A stretch of DNA of 64,000 nucleotides from Phytophthora quininea (taxonomy: Eukaryota; Oomycota; Peronosporomycetes; Peronosporales; Peronosporaceae): NCBI GenBank assembly GCA_011947345.1, contig JAAVTG010000635.1, forward strand, positions 1 through 64,000. Reading direction: 5' to 3'. The notes beneath the pieces were generated by a model. It was not told the DNA's origin. It saw only the letters and a list, made by a program, of their open reading frames with translations, and did no database searches. Positions 1 through 11,595 of this stretch are shown here, piece after piece. The translations under genes were made by a program, and so were the position numbers. Every line of letters starts with the position of its first letter. Positions within the stretch are counted from its first letter, which is position 1.

Positions 1-1601
1 TAGAAGTACCAGTTCTTTGTGCTCACTTCTCCTGTTCCTACGAAGGTCTTGCAATCTTGGGAAGAGTAGCAACCTCCAGCTTAGATCGACGCAAAGAACG
101 TCGACCACCGGCTCCATAGTTCGCTCCACATTGGTTCTAATGACGCGCACGTGAAAAACAGTGTTCTACCGTTTCGATGTCCTGGCATTCCGGACGAACG
201 CAGTTTTGGATGGTAGGATTTAGTTCTCTGAGGAAGTATAGTCGTGAGCCGACTGTGAGGTCTCCGAAGCACATTCGTACTATCACATCATGAATAACCG
301 GCAGTAGATATCCACGTAGAGAATCACACTGGACAAGGTCTCATGAATCCTTTGTCGAGGACACCCCAGGTCTTCCATCGGATGATGCATCAACTCCGGA
401 ACTTGCTGGAGAATCACCTTCCAATCCTGCGATCGCAAATTTGGGAAGAATCGCGTAGATGGTTCTGTTGGGAGACAGCTGCTTAGCTTGATTCCAAATA
501 TCGGTGGTGAATTCGTATTTCTTACTTCTGCCTCCTTCGTCCGGGTGCGGTAGTAAGCGATGAAATAATCGGCTCATTTGATGGTAGAGCACGAAAATGT
601 CATGCGGAAGCACTTTCGTCCCAAGTATTGGATGAATCTCGGAGCAGACGTCCGTGAAAAATGCCGTTGACGACGGCCAGCCGCGATTGGCACCCAGAAA
701 GTCGGCAAAACATAACTTTTTATGTTTTGCCAGTTCCCGACAGAGCGCCCGAAAGGCGTTTGACCCTGACCCCAGGGTCTTTGCCGGACTCGCTGGGCTT
801 CGCGTATCCAGTACCTGAAATTCAGGCAACCTGCTCCACCAAATTGGGGTGAATAACACCTTCTGCAGTGCTTTCATTCTGCTGTAGTGAATCGACTCCG
901 GGGCTGGCCATTTAATTCTGTTCCACCCGTAGCAAGTGTCTCCACCACAAAGGTAGCATGCTCGACCTCCAGCTCGCTGGTTTCGGTGGTTTAAGTAAGA
1001 AATCACTCGATCGTGGGCGGGCGAAGTTGCCATAGCGTAATTGGATCATGTAGAGCATTGGGCGATACCATACGTTGTCATCTTCGTCTGGGTGTGTAGT
1101 AATCGCTAATACAAATTTCTGGAGAAGTTGCGACGAATGACAGTAGCTAGATCAGGAACCCCGATGCCGTATGCTTCGCGTGGCCTCACAGCCGGTCCTT
1201 TTGAACGATACTTATCCCAGATTTCCAGTGCTTACGCGGTTATATAACACGTACCGATTCACAATGTCTTGCCAGCGTTTGATGAACCGGGTCGGAATCG
1301 TCACAGAAGCTGTGAAATACCACAGCAATGACAAAATCCCTGCTTGGGCGATCAATCTTCGGCCGATTAGGGTTCTCGCTCGGCCTTTCCAAAGTTAGAG
1401 CCGCTTAATCAATTTTTTCGAGTTGATTCGCCACCAATGTTGAAGTATCACCATTGCCGAACGGAATGCCAAGATATCGCACGGTTTCGCCGCGCTTCAG
1501 TGATTTTAGCGGTGACACTTGCGGAGCAGAACGTTTACTGTTGAGACTCATTATCACACTTTCGTTATGGTTCAGCCGAGCACCAGATCCTCCACAATAG
1601 T
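1..1601 (-). mobile_element. LINE element A, 3' part (interrupted)
   Basis: This is the downstream half of a non-LTR retrotransposon pol gene, read right to left. The fragment at 1405-1626 continues an RT domain (YCGGSGARLN, then YLGIPFGN). The fragment at 341-1033 carries the post-RT region seen in the neighbouring LINE (WWSRLPEFQVLD). The piece at 81-272 resembles the C-terminal zinc-knuckle region (ASLEPMWSELWSRW). The frame is broken many times and the element runs off the window start. Its 5' portion lies at 4335-4800. The two halves join exactly at an 18-bp repeat, so they are one older element split by LINE B. Confidence 0.85.
1584..1601. repeat. Target-site duplication of LINE B (left copy)
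   Basis: The 18-bp sequence CAGATCCTCCACAATAGT occurs here and again, identical, at 4335-4352. In LINE A it encodes YCGGS of the RT domain in both places. It therefore marks a duplicated target within a formerly continuous ORF. Confidence 0.85.
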
Positions 1602-4334
1602 TGAGTTGAAATGATTTGATTAACAAGTTAGCGGATTCTCTCGTCTGGAAGGTGTAGCTTAGACAATCTATCTAATCAAGAATCCATTCGCAGAATTCAG
1701 CTAAACTCGCGGGATCCAAATACCCTGCGGCCGTTCTAGAAGAATGTCCTTCGGAGGATCAAACCCCAATTGCCCGACTAGTTCTGCAATCGCTGAGGAA
1801 TCGCAATGAAGATCCGTCGCATGCTGGTAAATGAATTGGTAGTGCATCTTAAAGGAACTTTGCAGATTAGCAACGTTAGGCATTTCTGCCTTCGTCTCAC
1901 GGAAATGAATGTCGTTTCGCAATCTCCATGTGGCGTGGAAAACAATAGCAGTGTGCACTTTCCAAAGAAGCAGCGATTCTTTTTGCTTCTCTCCACCTTG
2001 TGCGGATATCTTGTAGCTTTGGAAAAGCAGCCGCCAGCTTAGAGATGGTCGGAAGACTGATGACCACGGATCCCACACTTGGCGCCACATTTCTTTCAAG
2101 GCTGGGCACGTATAAAGGCAGTGCTCCACCGTTTCGATAGCTTGACACGTAGGACGAACACATTGTTGAATGCTTGGGTCCAGTGATCTTAGAAAGTAAA
2201 GCCGCGAGCCCACAGTCAAATCACCAAAGTACAGGCGCAGCATTATGTCATGGACCACAGGTAGGAGAACCCACGAAGTGATAGTAAGCTCGACAATGTT
2301 TGATGAACGCGTTGTCTAGGGCACCCTAAATCTTCCATCGGATGATGATCCATATCTGGTATTTTTTGAAGGAGTTTTGTCCAATCTTGAAGTCGCAAGT
2401 ATGGGAAGAAGCGCGCCTTTGGCTCAGCTGGAACCAATCCATTAACTTTCACTCCAAATACTGGTGGTGTGTTTGAAATTGCCACAACTCGAATACCCCC
2501 AGCTTCAGGATCCGGCAGAACACGATAAAAACTTGCGTCAACTGATGATAAAGCCGAAATATATCGTGCAGAACAATTTGGGATCCACGGGTAGGATGAA
2601 GCGCTGAACATAGTTTAGTAAAAAAGTAGTGGACGACGGCCAACAGCGATTACCATCCAGGAAGTCTGCAAAACACCAAAATTGGTGTTCTGCAAGTGCG
2701 CGGCATAAATTGCGAAATTTTATGGATCCTGCGCCAAGCGGCTTCGAGAATCTTGTGGCTCCCCGAGCGTACAAAAAGTGAAACGCTGGTACCTTGCTCC
2801 ACCATATCGGGCTAGATAGCACGAACTGCAACGTACTGGTTCTACTTTGGTGTAAAGACGTTCGACTTGGCCATTGAATACGGTTCCACTCCTTCAAAAC
2901 ATGCCGCCACCATAAGGGGAGCATTGTAGTCCTCCATCCTGCTGGCTTCGGAGGTTCTTGGAGCAGAAAATTACCCGAAGCAGGTCGCGCGAATTTGCCA
3001 TATCGTCGTTGGAGCATTGCCAACAGTGGGCGATACCATACATCATCATCTGTAGGAGTAGCAGCGCTAATCGTAGCTACAATTTTCTGCAGAAGTTGGA
3101 AGTGCTGACGCTGGATAATCATCTTCACGACAGGAACCCCAATACCATCCGCGTCCCGTGGTCGTGCAGCTAATCCTTTCTTAACAATACTTATTCCTGC
3201 TTTCCCAACGCTCACTCGGTTGTACAGTACATATCGGTTAACAATTCCTTGCCAGCGATTTATAAACCGAGTTGGAATCGTCACGGTGGCTGTAAAATAC
3301 CAGAGTAGTGATAAAATCTCTGCTTGTGCAATCAGTCTTCGCCCAAGCAGGGTTCTTGCTCTACCTTGCCAAAGCTTCAACCGTGTTATCAACTTTTGTC
3401 CAGTTGATTCGCGAGCACTGTGGAGATATCAAAATTGCCGAATGGAATACCGAGATAACGCGTTGTTTCACCGCGTACCAGAGTGCGTAGTGGTTCAATG
3501 GTCGGTGCTGAGTACCTGTTGTTAAGACTCATTATCACGCTTTTAGCTTGGTTCAGTTGGGCCCCAGAGCCTGCGCAATACGTCTCCACAAGTTGGAGTT
3601 GTTCTTTTAGCTGACGTTTTCCTTTTGCAAATAACACTGTGTCATCAGCGAAGAAGGCTACTGGTATGCATAAATCTTGATCTACGCGAACTCCTAGGTT
3701 CCGATGTGCTCGTAAGAGATTGCCAAGCGGTTCCAGGGAGAGAGCGAATAGATACGGGGATAATGGATCACCCTGCTTAACTCCTCGACCAGGTGTCAAG
3801 GAGTCTTGAGCCCATCCATTTATCATGAGCGAGCACTCAGATTCTGTGTACATCAGCTTGATCCATGACAGGAAGCGCGCTCCAAAACCTTGGCGTTCAA
3901 GTACACGGAAAAGATATTGGCGATTCACTCTGTCGTAGGCTTTAGCAAAATCCAAAATGTTGCTAGTCCTTTGTGGTTTTGAGATGTCATCAAATACTGG
4001 AGATCGCGAACTAACATTACTTGCTGATCTATTCGCCGCCCTGGTATAAAACCTTTTGATCAGGATGTACCAGCTTTGTCATCAACGGGCGGAGGCGATT
4101 TACAAGTACTCGCGACAAAATCTTGACTTCTACAGGCATTAATGTTATGGGGCGAAAGTTTCCAGGATCCGATCGTTCCCCTTTTTAAAGAGCAGTGCCA
4201 CCGACGAGTACCGTTGGTGGGGCAGCAGAATCCCGCGCTCTGCTTGGTATCGGAAAACTTCCAAGAGAATTGCACCAAATAAATCTGGATCGAGACGAAA
4301 AAATCACTTGTAAATCCATCTGGCCCGGGGCCGA
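1602..4334 (-). mobile_element. LINE element B, nested, 5'-truncated
   Basis: A second LINE is inserted in LINE A in the same orientation. It starts abruptly inside the RT domain at about 4334 (GPDGF motif), as expected for 5' truncation by target-primed reverse transcription. It ends about 100 bp after its ORF stop near 1701. No clear poly-A tail is visible at the 3' end. The 18-bp duplication on both sides shows that the insertion is complete at its borders. It is closely related to LINE A, with many identical RT stretches. Confidence 0.85.
1701..4334 (-). pseudogene. LINE B reverse transcriptase (pol) pseudogene
   Basis: Successive fragments can be followed on the minus strand. 4334-4060 holds the RT N-part. 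3955-3389 holds the RT palm: FAKAYDRV, GVKQGDPLSPYLF, the catalytic FADDTVLF box and LGIPFGN. 3392-2243 holds the post-RT region. 2258-1701 holds the C-terminal zinc-binding region (CVRPTCQAIETVEHCLYTC, a CCHC-like zf-RVT). There is a stop near 4057 and frame changes near 3950, 3390, 2600 and 2250, so the copy is inactive as read. No endonuclease domain is present because of the truncation. Confidence 0.88.
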
Positions 4335-4352
4335 CAGATCCTCCACAATAGT
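4335..4352. repeat. Target-site duplication of LINE B (right copy)
   Basis: Exact copy of the 18-bp sequence at 1584-1601. The insert lies between the two. Confidence 0.85.
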
Positions 4353-4800
4353 CATCAACAATTTGAAGTTGCTCTTCTAGCTCCTTCTTTCCTTTTGAGA
4401 ATAGCACAGTGTCGTCAGCAAAGAACCCCACTGGGACTCGTAATGTTTGGCCCACCAAGACACCTAAATCTCTTTGAGCGCGTAACAAATTTCCTAGTGG
4501 TTCCAACGAGAGAGCAAACAAATACGGAGACAATGGATCTCCCTGTTTCACTCCTCAAGTTGGTGTCAGCGAGTCCTGCGCCCATCCGTTGATCATTAAT
4601 GAACATTTAGAGTCGTTGTACAATTGACGCCAAAAATCGAGGCCCAAATCCTTGTCGTTCCAAAACTCGAAGAAGGTACGGACGATTAACGCAGTCGTAA
4701 GCCTTGGCGAAGTCCAAGAACGTGGCTAGTCCTTTGCGTTTTTGGAATGTTTCTAAGTGCTGGAGATCGCGGACTAGCATTACAGTAAGACGACGTGAGG
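4335..4800 (-). mobile_element. LINE element A, 5' part (RT fragment)
   Basis: The minus strand reads MLVRDLQHL, FLDFAKAYDCVNRPYL, then KQGDPLSPYLFALS and FADDTVLF, ending in DDYCGGS at the 18-bp repeat. It then resumes at 1601. The similarity stops upstream of about 4800, so this element is also 5'-truncated or rearranged. A frame break lies near 4605. Confidence 0.82.
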
Positions 4801-6826
4801 AGTTACGCAGGTGTGGATCGAACGAAAACACGCCAATGATGGTGAGCGATGTTAGATGTTGTCATTGTCCAGCAATTACCCAGCCGGTATGGTGGCTATT
4901 TCCCACCGCCCTCGTCTTTCCTGTTGGTCCACCTCAGCAGCAGTATTATGCTAGCGACTCGAGGGCCAGTGGAAGTGGAAACGTCTACTTGGCGATGCTT
5001 GCCATAATCCATAGTATCCTCGTTGAGGTCTCGCAATTGTTTGTATGTTATTGAAGAGCGGTTGATGCAACGTCGGCTACGCTCATGCCGGCATTTTGTT
5101 GGAATTTAAATAAGTCCCTGGATACAGCATCTTTCTGCAGCGAGCTCATTCATCCGCGCGTCATGCAAGTTGAAGAGGCTCAGGGCTATGTTTCCGTTCT
5201 CTAGTTGCAACAGCGCTCGTATCTGCCCACAGTGAAGTTCCGTCAAGAAGACTAATTGCCTCAGCAAAATGTATTGTGTTTGAAGCTTATCCTATACACT
5301 TCCGCTTTGTTGTGGCGTATCGATAGTTGGACTGGAGTTACTGAGTTTACCAGGTAAAATATCAAGCACTGAAAGCGTGGGGAGGCTTCGGAGCGGGTTG
5401 AACGATACAAAGTCAGACGTAGGCATGGCAGTTGACGTTGTCGACCTCGGTACCGCTTCTTGGTGCTAATATTTCAAGAGAGAGGATGACTTGGTTGAAC
5501 CGAGAGCTTGCTGACACAGTAGAAGTACCTTTTAATGTGTGGGATGCAATATATGTTGCCTTCTTCAAAAACCATGGTGCCGGTACGCACCAGCCTGCAT
5601 ACAATATGCTGCTGCGCTTGTGCGTGGAGGACTGTCTGGTGTGTACATGATGGGTATCCATAAAGCTAAACCAGTCGTTGGTCGGCACCAGCAGCAAGTC
5701 CAAACTGCCGCAGGCATTTTGACATTGTATAGATCGAACTCGGATGGATTTCTTGTCGAATTGCTATAGATGCGTAATGCTTTATGCGCAGTCCGAAGAA
5801 TTAGCACTCGATGTTGTATAGACACCACCACCACCAGATCCCGAGACTCAGTTCACCACTAAACACCATTAAACACTAATTGACAATTGAAACTTCATTA
5901 CGACACCAAGACCCGCCAAAACATGCCGTTACCCAGAAAGGTTCGCTTTGTATGCGTGCATCTCTGGACTTCTGGGGCTCGACTCAATTGCGCAAGCTCT
6001 CTGGCGCTACTGGTCACGTCGTCTGAGCTCCAATCGTGTTCCACTACCGAGACTTTCTTCCCAGCGCGCAGTACGACCAGGCCAGCGACGGGGCAGCAGT
6101 ATCCAACAGCAACGATCCTTCAAACCAACCAGAACTTTGCTGCAGTGTCGCCACAACAACGGGCACTGCGCACATCTACCACACCGACGAAGGCCGTAGT
6201 CTGCACATTAGTTTTCAGCATGAGCTGCGGCCAAGGCGACGAGGCTGCTGCTGCTGCAGACCATCTTGCAGTATTCAGCCGTAGTTGACGGACAGTGAGG
6301 CCTGATCACGCGGATCTTTATCGGCTGCTCCGACGCTCAACGCCAAGAAGTCACGCGCGAACTCACTAACGCCACGAACAACTACACGCCACACAGCAAG
6401 CTGCTCGCGCTGCGTCACTTTCGGCGAAATGGACAGCCACCTGACCAGGCCGTAGGAGGTAAACACTAGAAGAGATGTCATCAAATACTATCACTGGGAT
6501 CGCAACCTTGGCTTGGTCAACGGTACGGTCGCAGGACTGGTTTAATTCCTCAACTCGGGCTGGTACGCGGAGCACCATCGTCAGTAGCTGGAAGCTGTGC
6601 ACCTGCAAACCTTGCACGGGCGTGAGTCGTGAAGATGCCCGAGGCTATAACTCCAGCACAGCATCAAGCGGCTAGATGGCCGAGATGTTCGGCAGCAGCA
6701 GCAGCAGTATTTGTGCTCCGCTCACACCTGTAAACTGTCAATGAGACAGCCACTGCACAGGAGGAAGAATTGGAGGCTCGTAGTATATCGTCGGACGGCA
6801 CGGGGCTCTTGACAGGGTGCTGTAGG

Positions 6827-6828
<2 letters not shown>
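4801..6828. other. Unassigned region, no gene recognised
   Basis: Only short ORFs in several frames are present. Low-complexity GCTGCT stretches occur near 6245 and 6690. A frame at about 6290-6460 reads like coding sequence (QRQEVTRELTNATNNY) but cannot be extended or named. I see no complete gene, no transposase motif and no RNA gene here. It may hold decayed exons. Confidence 0.4.

Positions 6829-6888
<60 letters not shown>
6829..6888. repeat. (CT)30 microsatellite
   Basis: Thirty uninterrupted CT units. They translate as RE/LS repeats in ORFs of both strands, which therefore are not evidence of coding. Confidence 0.98.
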
Positions 6889-6892
<4 letters not shown>

Positions 6893-6969
6893 CGAAGACG
6901 CAGCGTGCCCAGAAGCTCCTTTTTGGTCTTGAGCACTTCGCTATAGATTGCTGAACCGTAAAGCTGTCC

Positions 6970-7592
6970 GTGATGTTGAAAGTGCCGCCGACGCTCTGCG
7001 CCGGGTCTTCGAGGTGGTGGCGAGACAGCGAGAGAACGAAGAACGATGGACCCTCACCTTGGAACGTGCGCAGGCCCAACGAGTCCGCTCCTAGGTGGTG
7101 CGACGCTCTTGCTACATCTCGTGCAGTTCTTTCAGCACGAAGACCAGAGATTGTTCCCTCTGCCTCCTTGGGCCAACACGTTCGCCGGCGTAGAGCGACG
7201 GAGAAGGTTCCCCTGGCAACTCGGTCGATCTTTCTTAAGGGCAAGCGAGTTCAGTTTGCTGTTCACGCCGACCGACTCTGGTCGCTCTGGCGACTGCGAC
7301 TCCTCTTCGCACGACTCGTTCTGTTGTGTCGATGCGACAGAGGCCTTGGCTGCGGGAGCTTGTTGTTGTTGTTGTTGTTGTTGTCCACTCTGGCGTCCAG
7401 CGCCTTGTCCAGCAACGGGCGGCGCGGCGCGTATTCTCGGGTCTGCCGCAGGATCTACTGCGTGGCGTCGGGGGCTGTGTTGTTCACGCAGCGGTCCGCG
7501 GCCAGACAGAGTTGCGACGTCGCCTGCCTCCAAATCACCCAATTTATACGTGGCTGGCTGGAGTTTGGGTATTTTTGTGTGCGATGAGTTAG
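6970..7592. other. GC-rich segment with overlapping ORFs, possible decayed gene
   Basis: Long ORFs exist in two plus frames (6970-7587, 7046-7627) and one minus frame (7542-7132). The minus-strand frame has the most protein-like composition: a Gln tract at 7361-7384 followed by a Ser/Glu-rich stretch. It ends without a recognisable domain. I cannot choose a strand with confidence. It may be a remnant of a transcription-factor-like protein. Confidence 0.25.
7361..7384. repeat. (TTG)8 microsatellite
   Basis: Eight TTG units, encoding a Gln tract on the minus strand. Confidence 0.9.
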
Positions 7593-7732
7593 TTTGGGCG
7601 CTAAAAAGCAGCGCGCTACAGGAATAAAAAGCAGCAAAATCCCAAAATAGAGCCCATAACGCGACGTCATTTTAGTGCGATACATATGTAGCGCCGACCA
7701 TATATATATAGGCATACACTCGTACTATACAA
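7593..7732 (+). repeat. LTR-like repeat, short copy
   Basis: The first 118 bp match 10340-10457 with only a few differences. They start TTTGGGCGCTAAAAAGC and end in a TATATATATA box. The next 21 bp (GCATACACTCGTACTATACA plus A) match 11575-11595. The longer copy has 1.1 kb between these two blocks, so this copy is either internally deleted or the original short form. Both copies are in direct orientation on either side of the MULE. Confidence 0.7.
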
Positions 7733-7808
7733 CCGTTCAAACCTACATGCGCATATTCAGTTACTACGCACATTCCGACCTTACACACCATATTTCTCGT
7801 AATCACAT

Positions 7809-7817
7809 ACTCAAATA
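7809..7817. repeat. MULE target-site duplication, left
   Basis: ACTCAAATA here and at 9801-9809. Nine bp is the usual target-duplication length for Mutator-like elements. Confidence 0.75.
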
Positions 7818-7825
7818 GAGTACAT

Positions 7826-7871
7826 ACAATGCGTACCTAAAAGCATCCTAAGCCGAACGTTTTGTCCTAAA
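7826..7871 (+). repeat. MULE terminal inverted repeat, left
   Basis: Pairs with 9747-9792, with about four mismatches in 46. It is followed inward by further TCCTAA-type sub-terminal repeats up to about 7945. Confidence 0.85.
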
Positions 7872-8256
7872 CATTTTGTCCTAATGGCGTCCTATAATTC
7901 TGGTGCGTCCACAATTTGGCCGAGTCCTACCGCGTCCTAATGGATGATGGGTTCACTGCTGTTCAGCCAGAACTAACGTCAAAACAGATAAATGTAATCT
8001 ATCATTTTTCCTTTTATATCGTGTTTTGGAGGTCACTTGTAGTACAATTGTACTTGAAACCATAAACGAGCACTTCAGTTTATTATTTCAAATAGGTTCT
8101 GACGTATCTCGAGGTTTGCATGCGTAAATGACGGCTACAATTTATTTGTAGTATGTACAATATTATCCAAAACTTCTCCCATTGTCGGAGGCATCTGCTA
8201 TTGCGCTTCACGCGCTCTTAAAACTAGCCTGGTCTCAACTTTCTTCATTCGTCAAA

Positions 8257-9574
8257 ATGAACTACGACGAGCATGCGTTCCACATCAAGAGGACCATTAA
8301 AGAGGAGGGCAAAATCAAGTGGCAGTATCTGTCATGTGCCAACCATCGCTCAGGGTGTCCATGCCGTCTCATCGTTTCCGAGGGAGCTCCAACAATTGTC
8401 AAGAACGAGCACACTTGTGAGAAGCCTACCAAGACTGCAATCAATGCCGTTGCGGAAATGAAGGAGCTCCTAGAAGAGGCAGGGCAGGCCGACCTTTCTA
8501 TAGTTCCAGGGAGAGTTTGGGATAACGTGTACGACGTGCTCAAGACCAAGTACAAAGATCAGCCTTTTCAGGCGCTCAGCCGCAACAAGGGCATTCGGCA
8601 CGTGCAGTTTGTCCGTGAGACTGTCAACGGAGGTGATTTCTTTCGGACGATCGAGACTGAACCGCACTGCTTTCTGTCTGAGATGGATGAACGGTTTTCC
8701 TACTCTTCAACTCAACGTTCGTCAGCAAGAATGTGCTTCAGAGAATCTGCGGCTTTGCACATCCTGAAATAATCTCGATCCTCAAGCACCCCGGTCTGGC
8801 TTTGTTCATTGACGGAACATTCAAGATCTGCCCAAAGCCATTCTACCAGGTGATCATCATTGTTGCACACGATGCCTCTGTCGACGTGTACGTTCCTGTA
8901 GCCTACGTGCTTGCAACATCTAAGTGCGAGGCAACCTACACAAATGCGCTGTACTGGATCCAAGCGTCAATCAACTCCAAGTTGAAACCACGCACTGTTA
9001 CGTGCGACTTTGAACTCGCCCTTATCAACGCAGTCACGAAGGCCTTTCCAACATCAGCAATGGTGGGCTGTCTCTTTCACTGGAAGCAAGCCATACGCAG
9101 GAAGCTGATCGACTTGCGGATCCCGAAGGAGCACGTGTCGACTGCAATGAGACGAGGTGTCATCGATGTGCTGACCGTAATCCCCATCAGTGAGATCAAG
9201 TCAAGTGGAATTTCGTATGTGCGATCCAAGATCGACGAGAAAGGCTCTAAAAAGGCGTGGAACACATTCTGGTCTTACTTTACACAGACATGGATGCTGA
9301 AGTTTGAGCCGAGCTGGTGGAACGTGAATGAGATGATGTTGAGCTCCGACGACATCAAAACCGCACGAACAACCCAGTTGAATCATACAACTTTCACTAT
9401 CAGCAGTGCTTCAAGAATGCGCATCCTAGCCCGTACGTCTGGCTCCAAGTCACCAAAAATGAAGCAGCGCGTGTGAAAGAGATGGTGAATCAAGTGCGTG
9501 CAGGCGTCCGTGAACCACCAGCACATGCTGACTGCGCCGATCCAACGATCCCTGATGATTACCCTCTTGAGTAG
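8257..9574 (+). pseudogene. MULE transposase
   Basis: The ORF starts at ATG 8257 (MNYDEHAFHIK), because earlier in-frame starts are non-ATG. The N-terminal part has a FLYWCH/WRKY-like zinc module (YLSCANHRSGCPCRL, then HTCEK). The central MULE DDE domain begins at about 8733: the first Asp lies in LFIDGTFKICP, the second in TVTCDFELALINA, and MVGCLFHWKQA carries the C-x2-H. The region ends with NPVESYN near 9370. It reads in frame 1 to about 8690, frame 3 to about 9370, then frame 2 to the stop at 9572-9574. Two frameshifts therefore interrupt it. Catalytic residues otherwise look intact. Confidence 0.85.
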
Positions 9575-9746
9575 GCTTTTTCTAGCTTATTGCAAGGTTT
9601 TGCTCGGATAGATATTTGATTTGCTTTTGATTTGCTTTTGTATGGAGCTTTGTATGCTGAAAAATGTGTCCTAAGCCTAAAATTTCTGCCAGGTTTGTCC
9701 TAAACGCGTCCTAATACTCATGTGACTCACAAAAGAAGCCCGGCTT

Positions 9747-9792
9747 TTTAGGACAAATTGTTAGGCTTAGGACGCTTTTAGGTACGCATTGT
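9747..9792 (-). repeat. MULE terminal inverted repeat, right
   Basis: Reverse complement of the left end. It is followed outside by the paired target duplication at 9801-9809. Confidence 0.85.
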
Positions 9793-9926
9793 TAATCCCC
9801 ACTCAAATACTTCTCTCTTTATGTTCTTAGTTAAGTCCCACCGGCATGTTCACCATGCGTCGAAACATATCAATTCACTGTTTCGATTAAGTCGGGCGTA
9901 TGATGCCTCCAATGGTTTTTGTGAAC

Positions 9927-10257
9927 GCTCATTGGCCGATGCATCTGCTTCTGTCACTTCAAACTATCGCCATCTTGTTCCCCGCGTATGAAAACGTAGT
10001 CTCCCAAGTTTTCAGCCCAAACGGGTGTGTGCAGCCATAGTTATCCTTCCTGTTCGCTGATTGGATGATGTGCCCGTCTCTGTCACTTCAGACTATCACC
10101 ATCATGTTCCACGTATATGAAAACATATTTCTCCGAGTTTTCAGCTCAACCGGTGGAGTACAGCCGTTGTTTTCGTTGCTGATCGCTGATTGGCGGATGC
10201 GCCTGTTTCTGCTCGCTCAGAGTATCACCATCATGTTCGCCATACTGAAAACCCAGT
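9927..10257 (+). repeat. Degenerate tandem repeat, three units
   Basis: Three units of about 120-130 bp share, in order, a GCTGATTGG-like start, CTGTCACTTCA-ACTATC, CATCATGTTC, TATGAAAAC and GTTTTCAGC blocks. Unit 1 begins near 9927, unit 2 near 10052 and unit 3 near 10181, which is shorter. No ORF spans it. This fills the gap between the MULE and the LTR-like repeat. Confidence 0.75.
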
Positions 10258-10339
10258 TACACTTAGTTTCATTATGCTGTGATCAGTATTACCGTCAGTA
10301 TAGTCTGATAACCTAAAATAGTATATCGAGTAGTACTAA

Positions 10340-11595
10340 TTTGGGCGCTAAAAAGCAGCGCGCCACAGGAATAAAAAGCAGCAAAATCCCAAAATAGAGC
10401 CCATAACGCGACGTCATTTTAGTGCGATACATAAGTAGCGCCGACCATATATATATAAGCCCCGCCCACAACAACAAGTCTCTCCCTCTTGCGAAGGTTC
10501 GACGAGAGTTGAGGCTTCGCCTGAAGGATTCCCAACTCGACTCACCCAGAGCCAGTTAAACGCACCTTCCTGCGATGTTTCGGCCAACCAAACAGCGCCA
10601 CTAGCCCCGAGCTTTGGCTAGGATGCTTAACACACAATACACTCACTCAAACTCCGGGGTTCCTCTAAAGAGAGAAGCCACACCTGGGAAAGCGCTTCCG
10701 GAGCCGCCGCAGCAGAGCCACGACTAATAGGGTCGGGGTGGAGGCGAATAGGCTCTCTTGATAATATAGCGGCTTAGCACGCGCCGCGAATCAATCCCTT
10801 TCGGGCAACGCACACTTCTTGCCCTTGCCACCGAACGCTCGCACACACTGCCCACCGCGTTCGCCGAATTAGCATAATCCAGACACACACACACAAGTCT
10901 TACCTCTGGAAGTCCAGGAGCTTGTGCGGCTTGAGTAGTCGGTGGAAAATACTGTTCTGTTTAGTGTGGTCATTCGGCCTTATCGTTTCTTATGTCTTTC
11001 AGTATGTCCTATACAAATATACAGTGAATGAAGGTTCGTTTTAGATCTTGCGACCCTCTGCGAAGACTCGAACAATCGCCATCCGCGGGAGATGTGAGAC
11101 TTCGTAAGCGCCTAGTACAGGACCGCCCGTCCTAACATAGTCCGACGTCGTCCTGAACTAGGCGTCTTCTTAAACCCAAGTTCGTGAGCCTAGTTTAGTG
11201 ACGCATTGGCCACTATATCCAGTGGTTCGTCAGCATGGCTTTGACTCTGTCTCAGTATACCCTTAGCGCACCCAATACTGCGAAAGTTCCACTGCTCAAA
11301 CCTTCGAACCGCAGCGTAGCGAACAATCGCTACATCACACTACTCACACTCTACACAAACTTACACTGACTCACCTTCATACTATCCCCAACAACACTTT
11401 CACACTTGTAATTATCCAAAACCTTTTAAAACTACCTATCCTTAGTCGTCGTTTCAGTAACTATTCTCCATACGTTTTTGTCGTTCCCATACACACATCT
11501 ATATATTATACAACACGCTTATTCTACACATATTCTTCCACTACAACACACTTCCCAACCTCCAATTATACTCTGCATACACTCGTACTATACAA
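10340..11595 (+). repeat. LTR-like repeat, long copy (candidate solo LTR)
   Basis: About 1.26 kb without ORFs. Its first 118 bp and last 21 bp match the short copy at 7593-7732. A TATATATATA box lies at 10448-10457, like an LTR promoter. No gag or pol sequence lies adjacent, so a solo LTR or a non-autonomous element is the likeliest reading. No clear target duplication was found, so the class is uncertain. Confidence 0.5.

Larger units (their letters stand above)
7818..9800 (+). mobile_element. MULE (Mutator-like) DNA transposon
   Basis: The element is about 1.98 kb long, bounded by 9-bp ACTCAAATA duplications. Its ends are inverted: 7826-7871 matches the reverse complement of 9747-9792 at about 42 of 46 positions, starting ACAATGCGTACCTAAAAGC. 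The outermost 8 bp are less well paired. Inside both ends lie repeated TCCTAA motifs, likely sub-terminal transposase-binding repeats. The single internal gene is a MULE transposase on the plus strand. Confidence 0.85.

Noticed and set aside
6664..7244. Minus-strand ORFs with long Arg-Glu repeats
   Set aside because: The repeat is only the CT microsatellite read in frame. No domain lies on either side.
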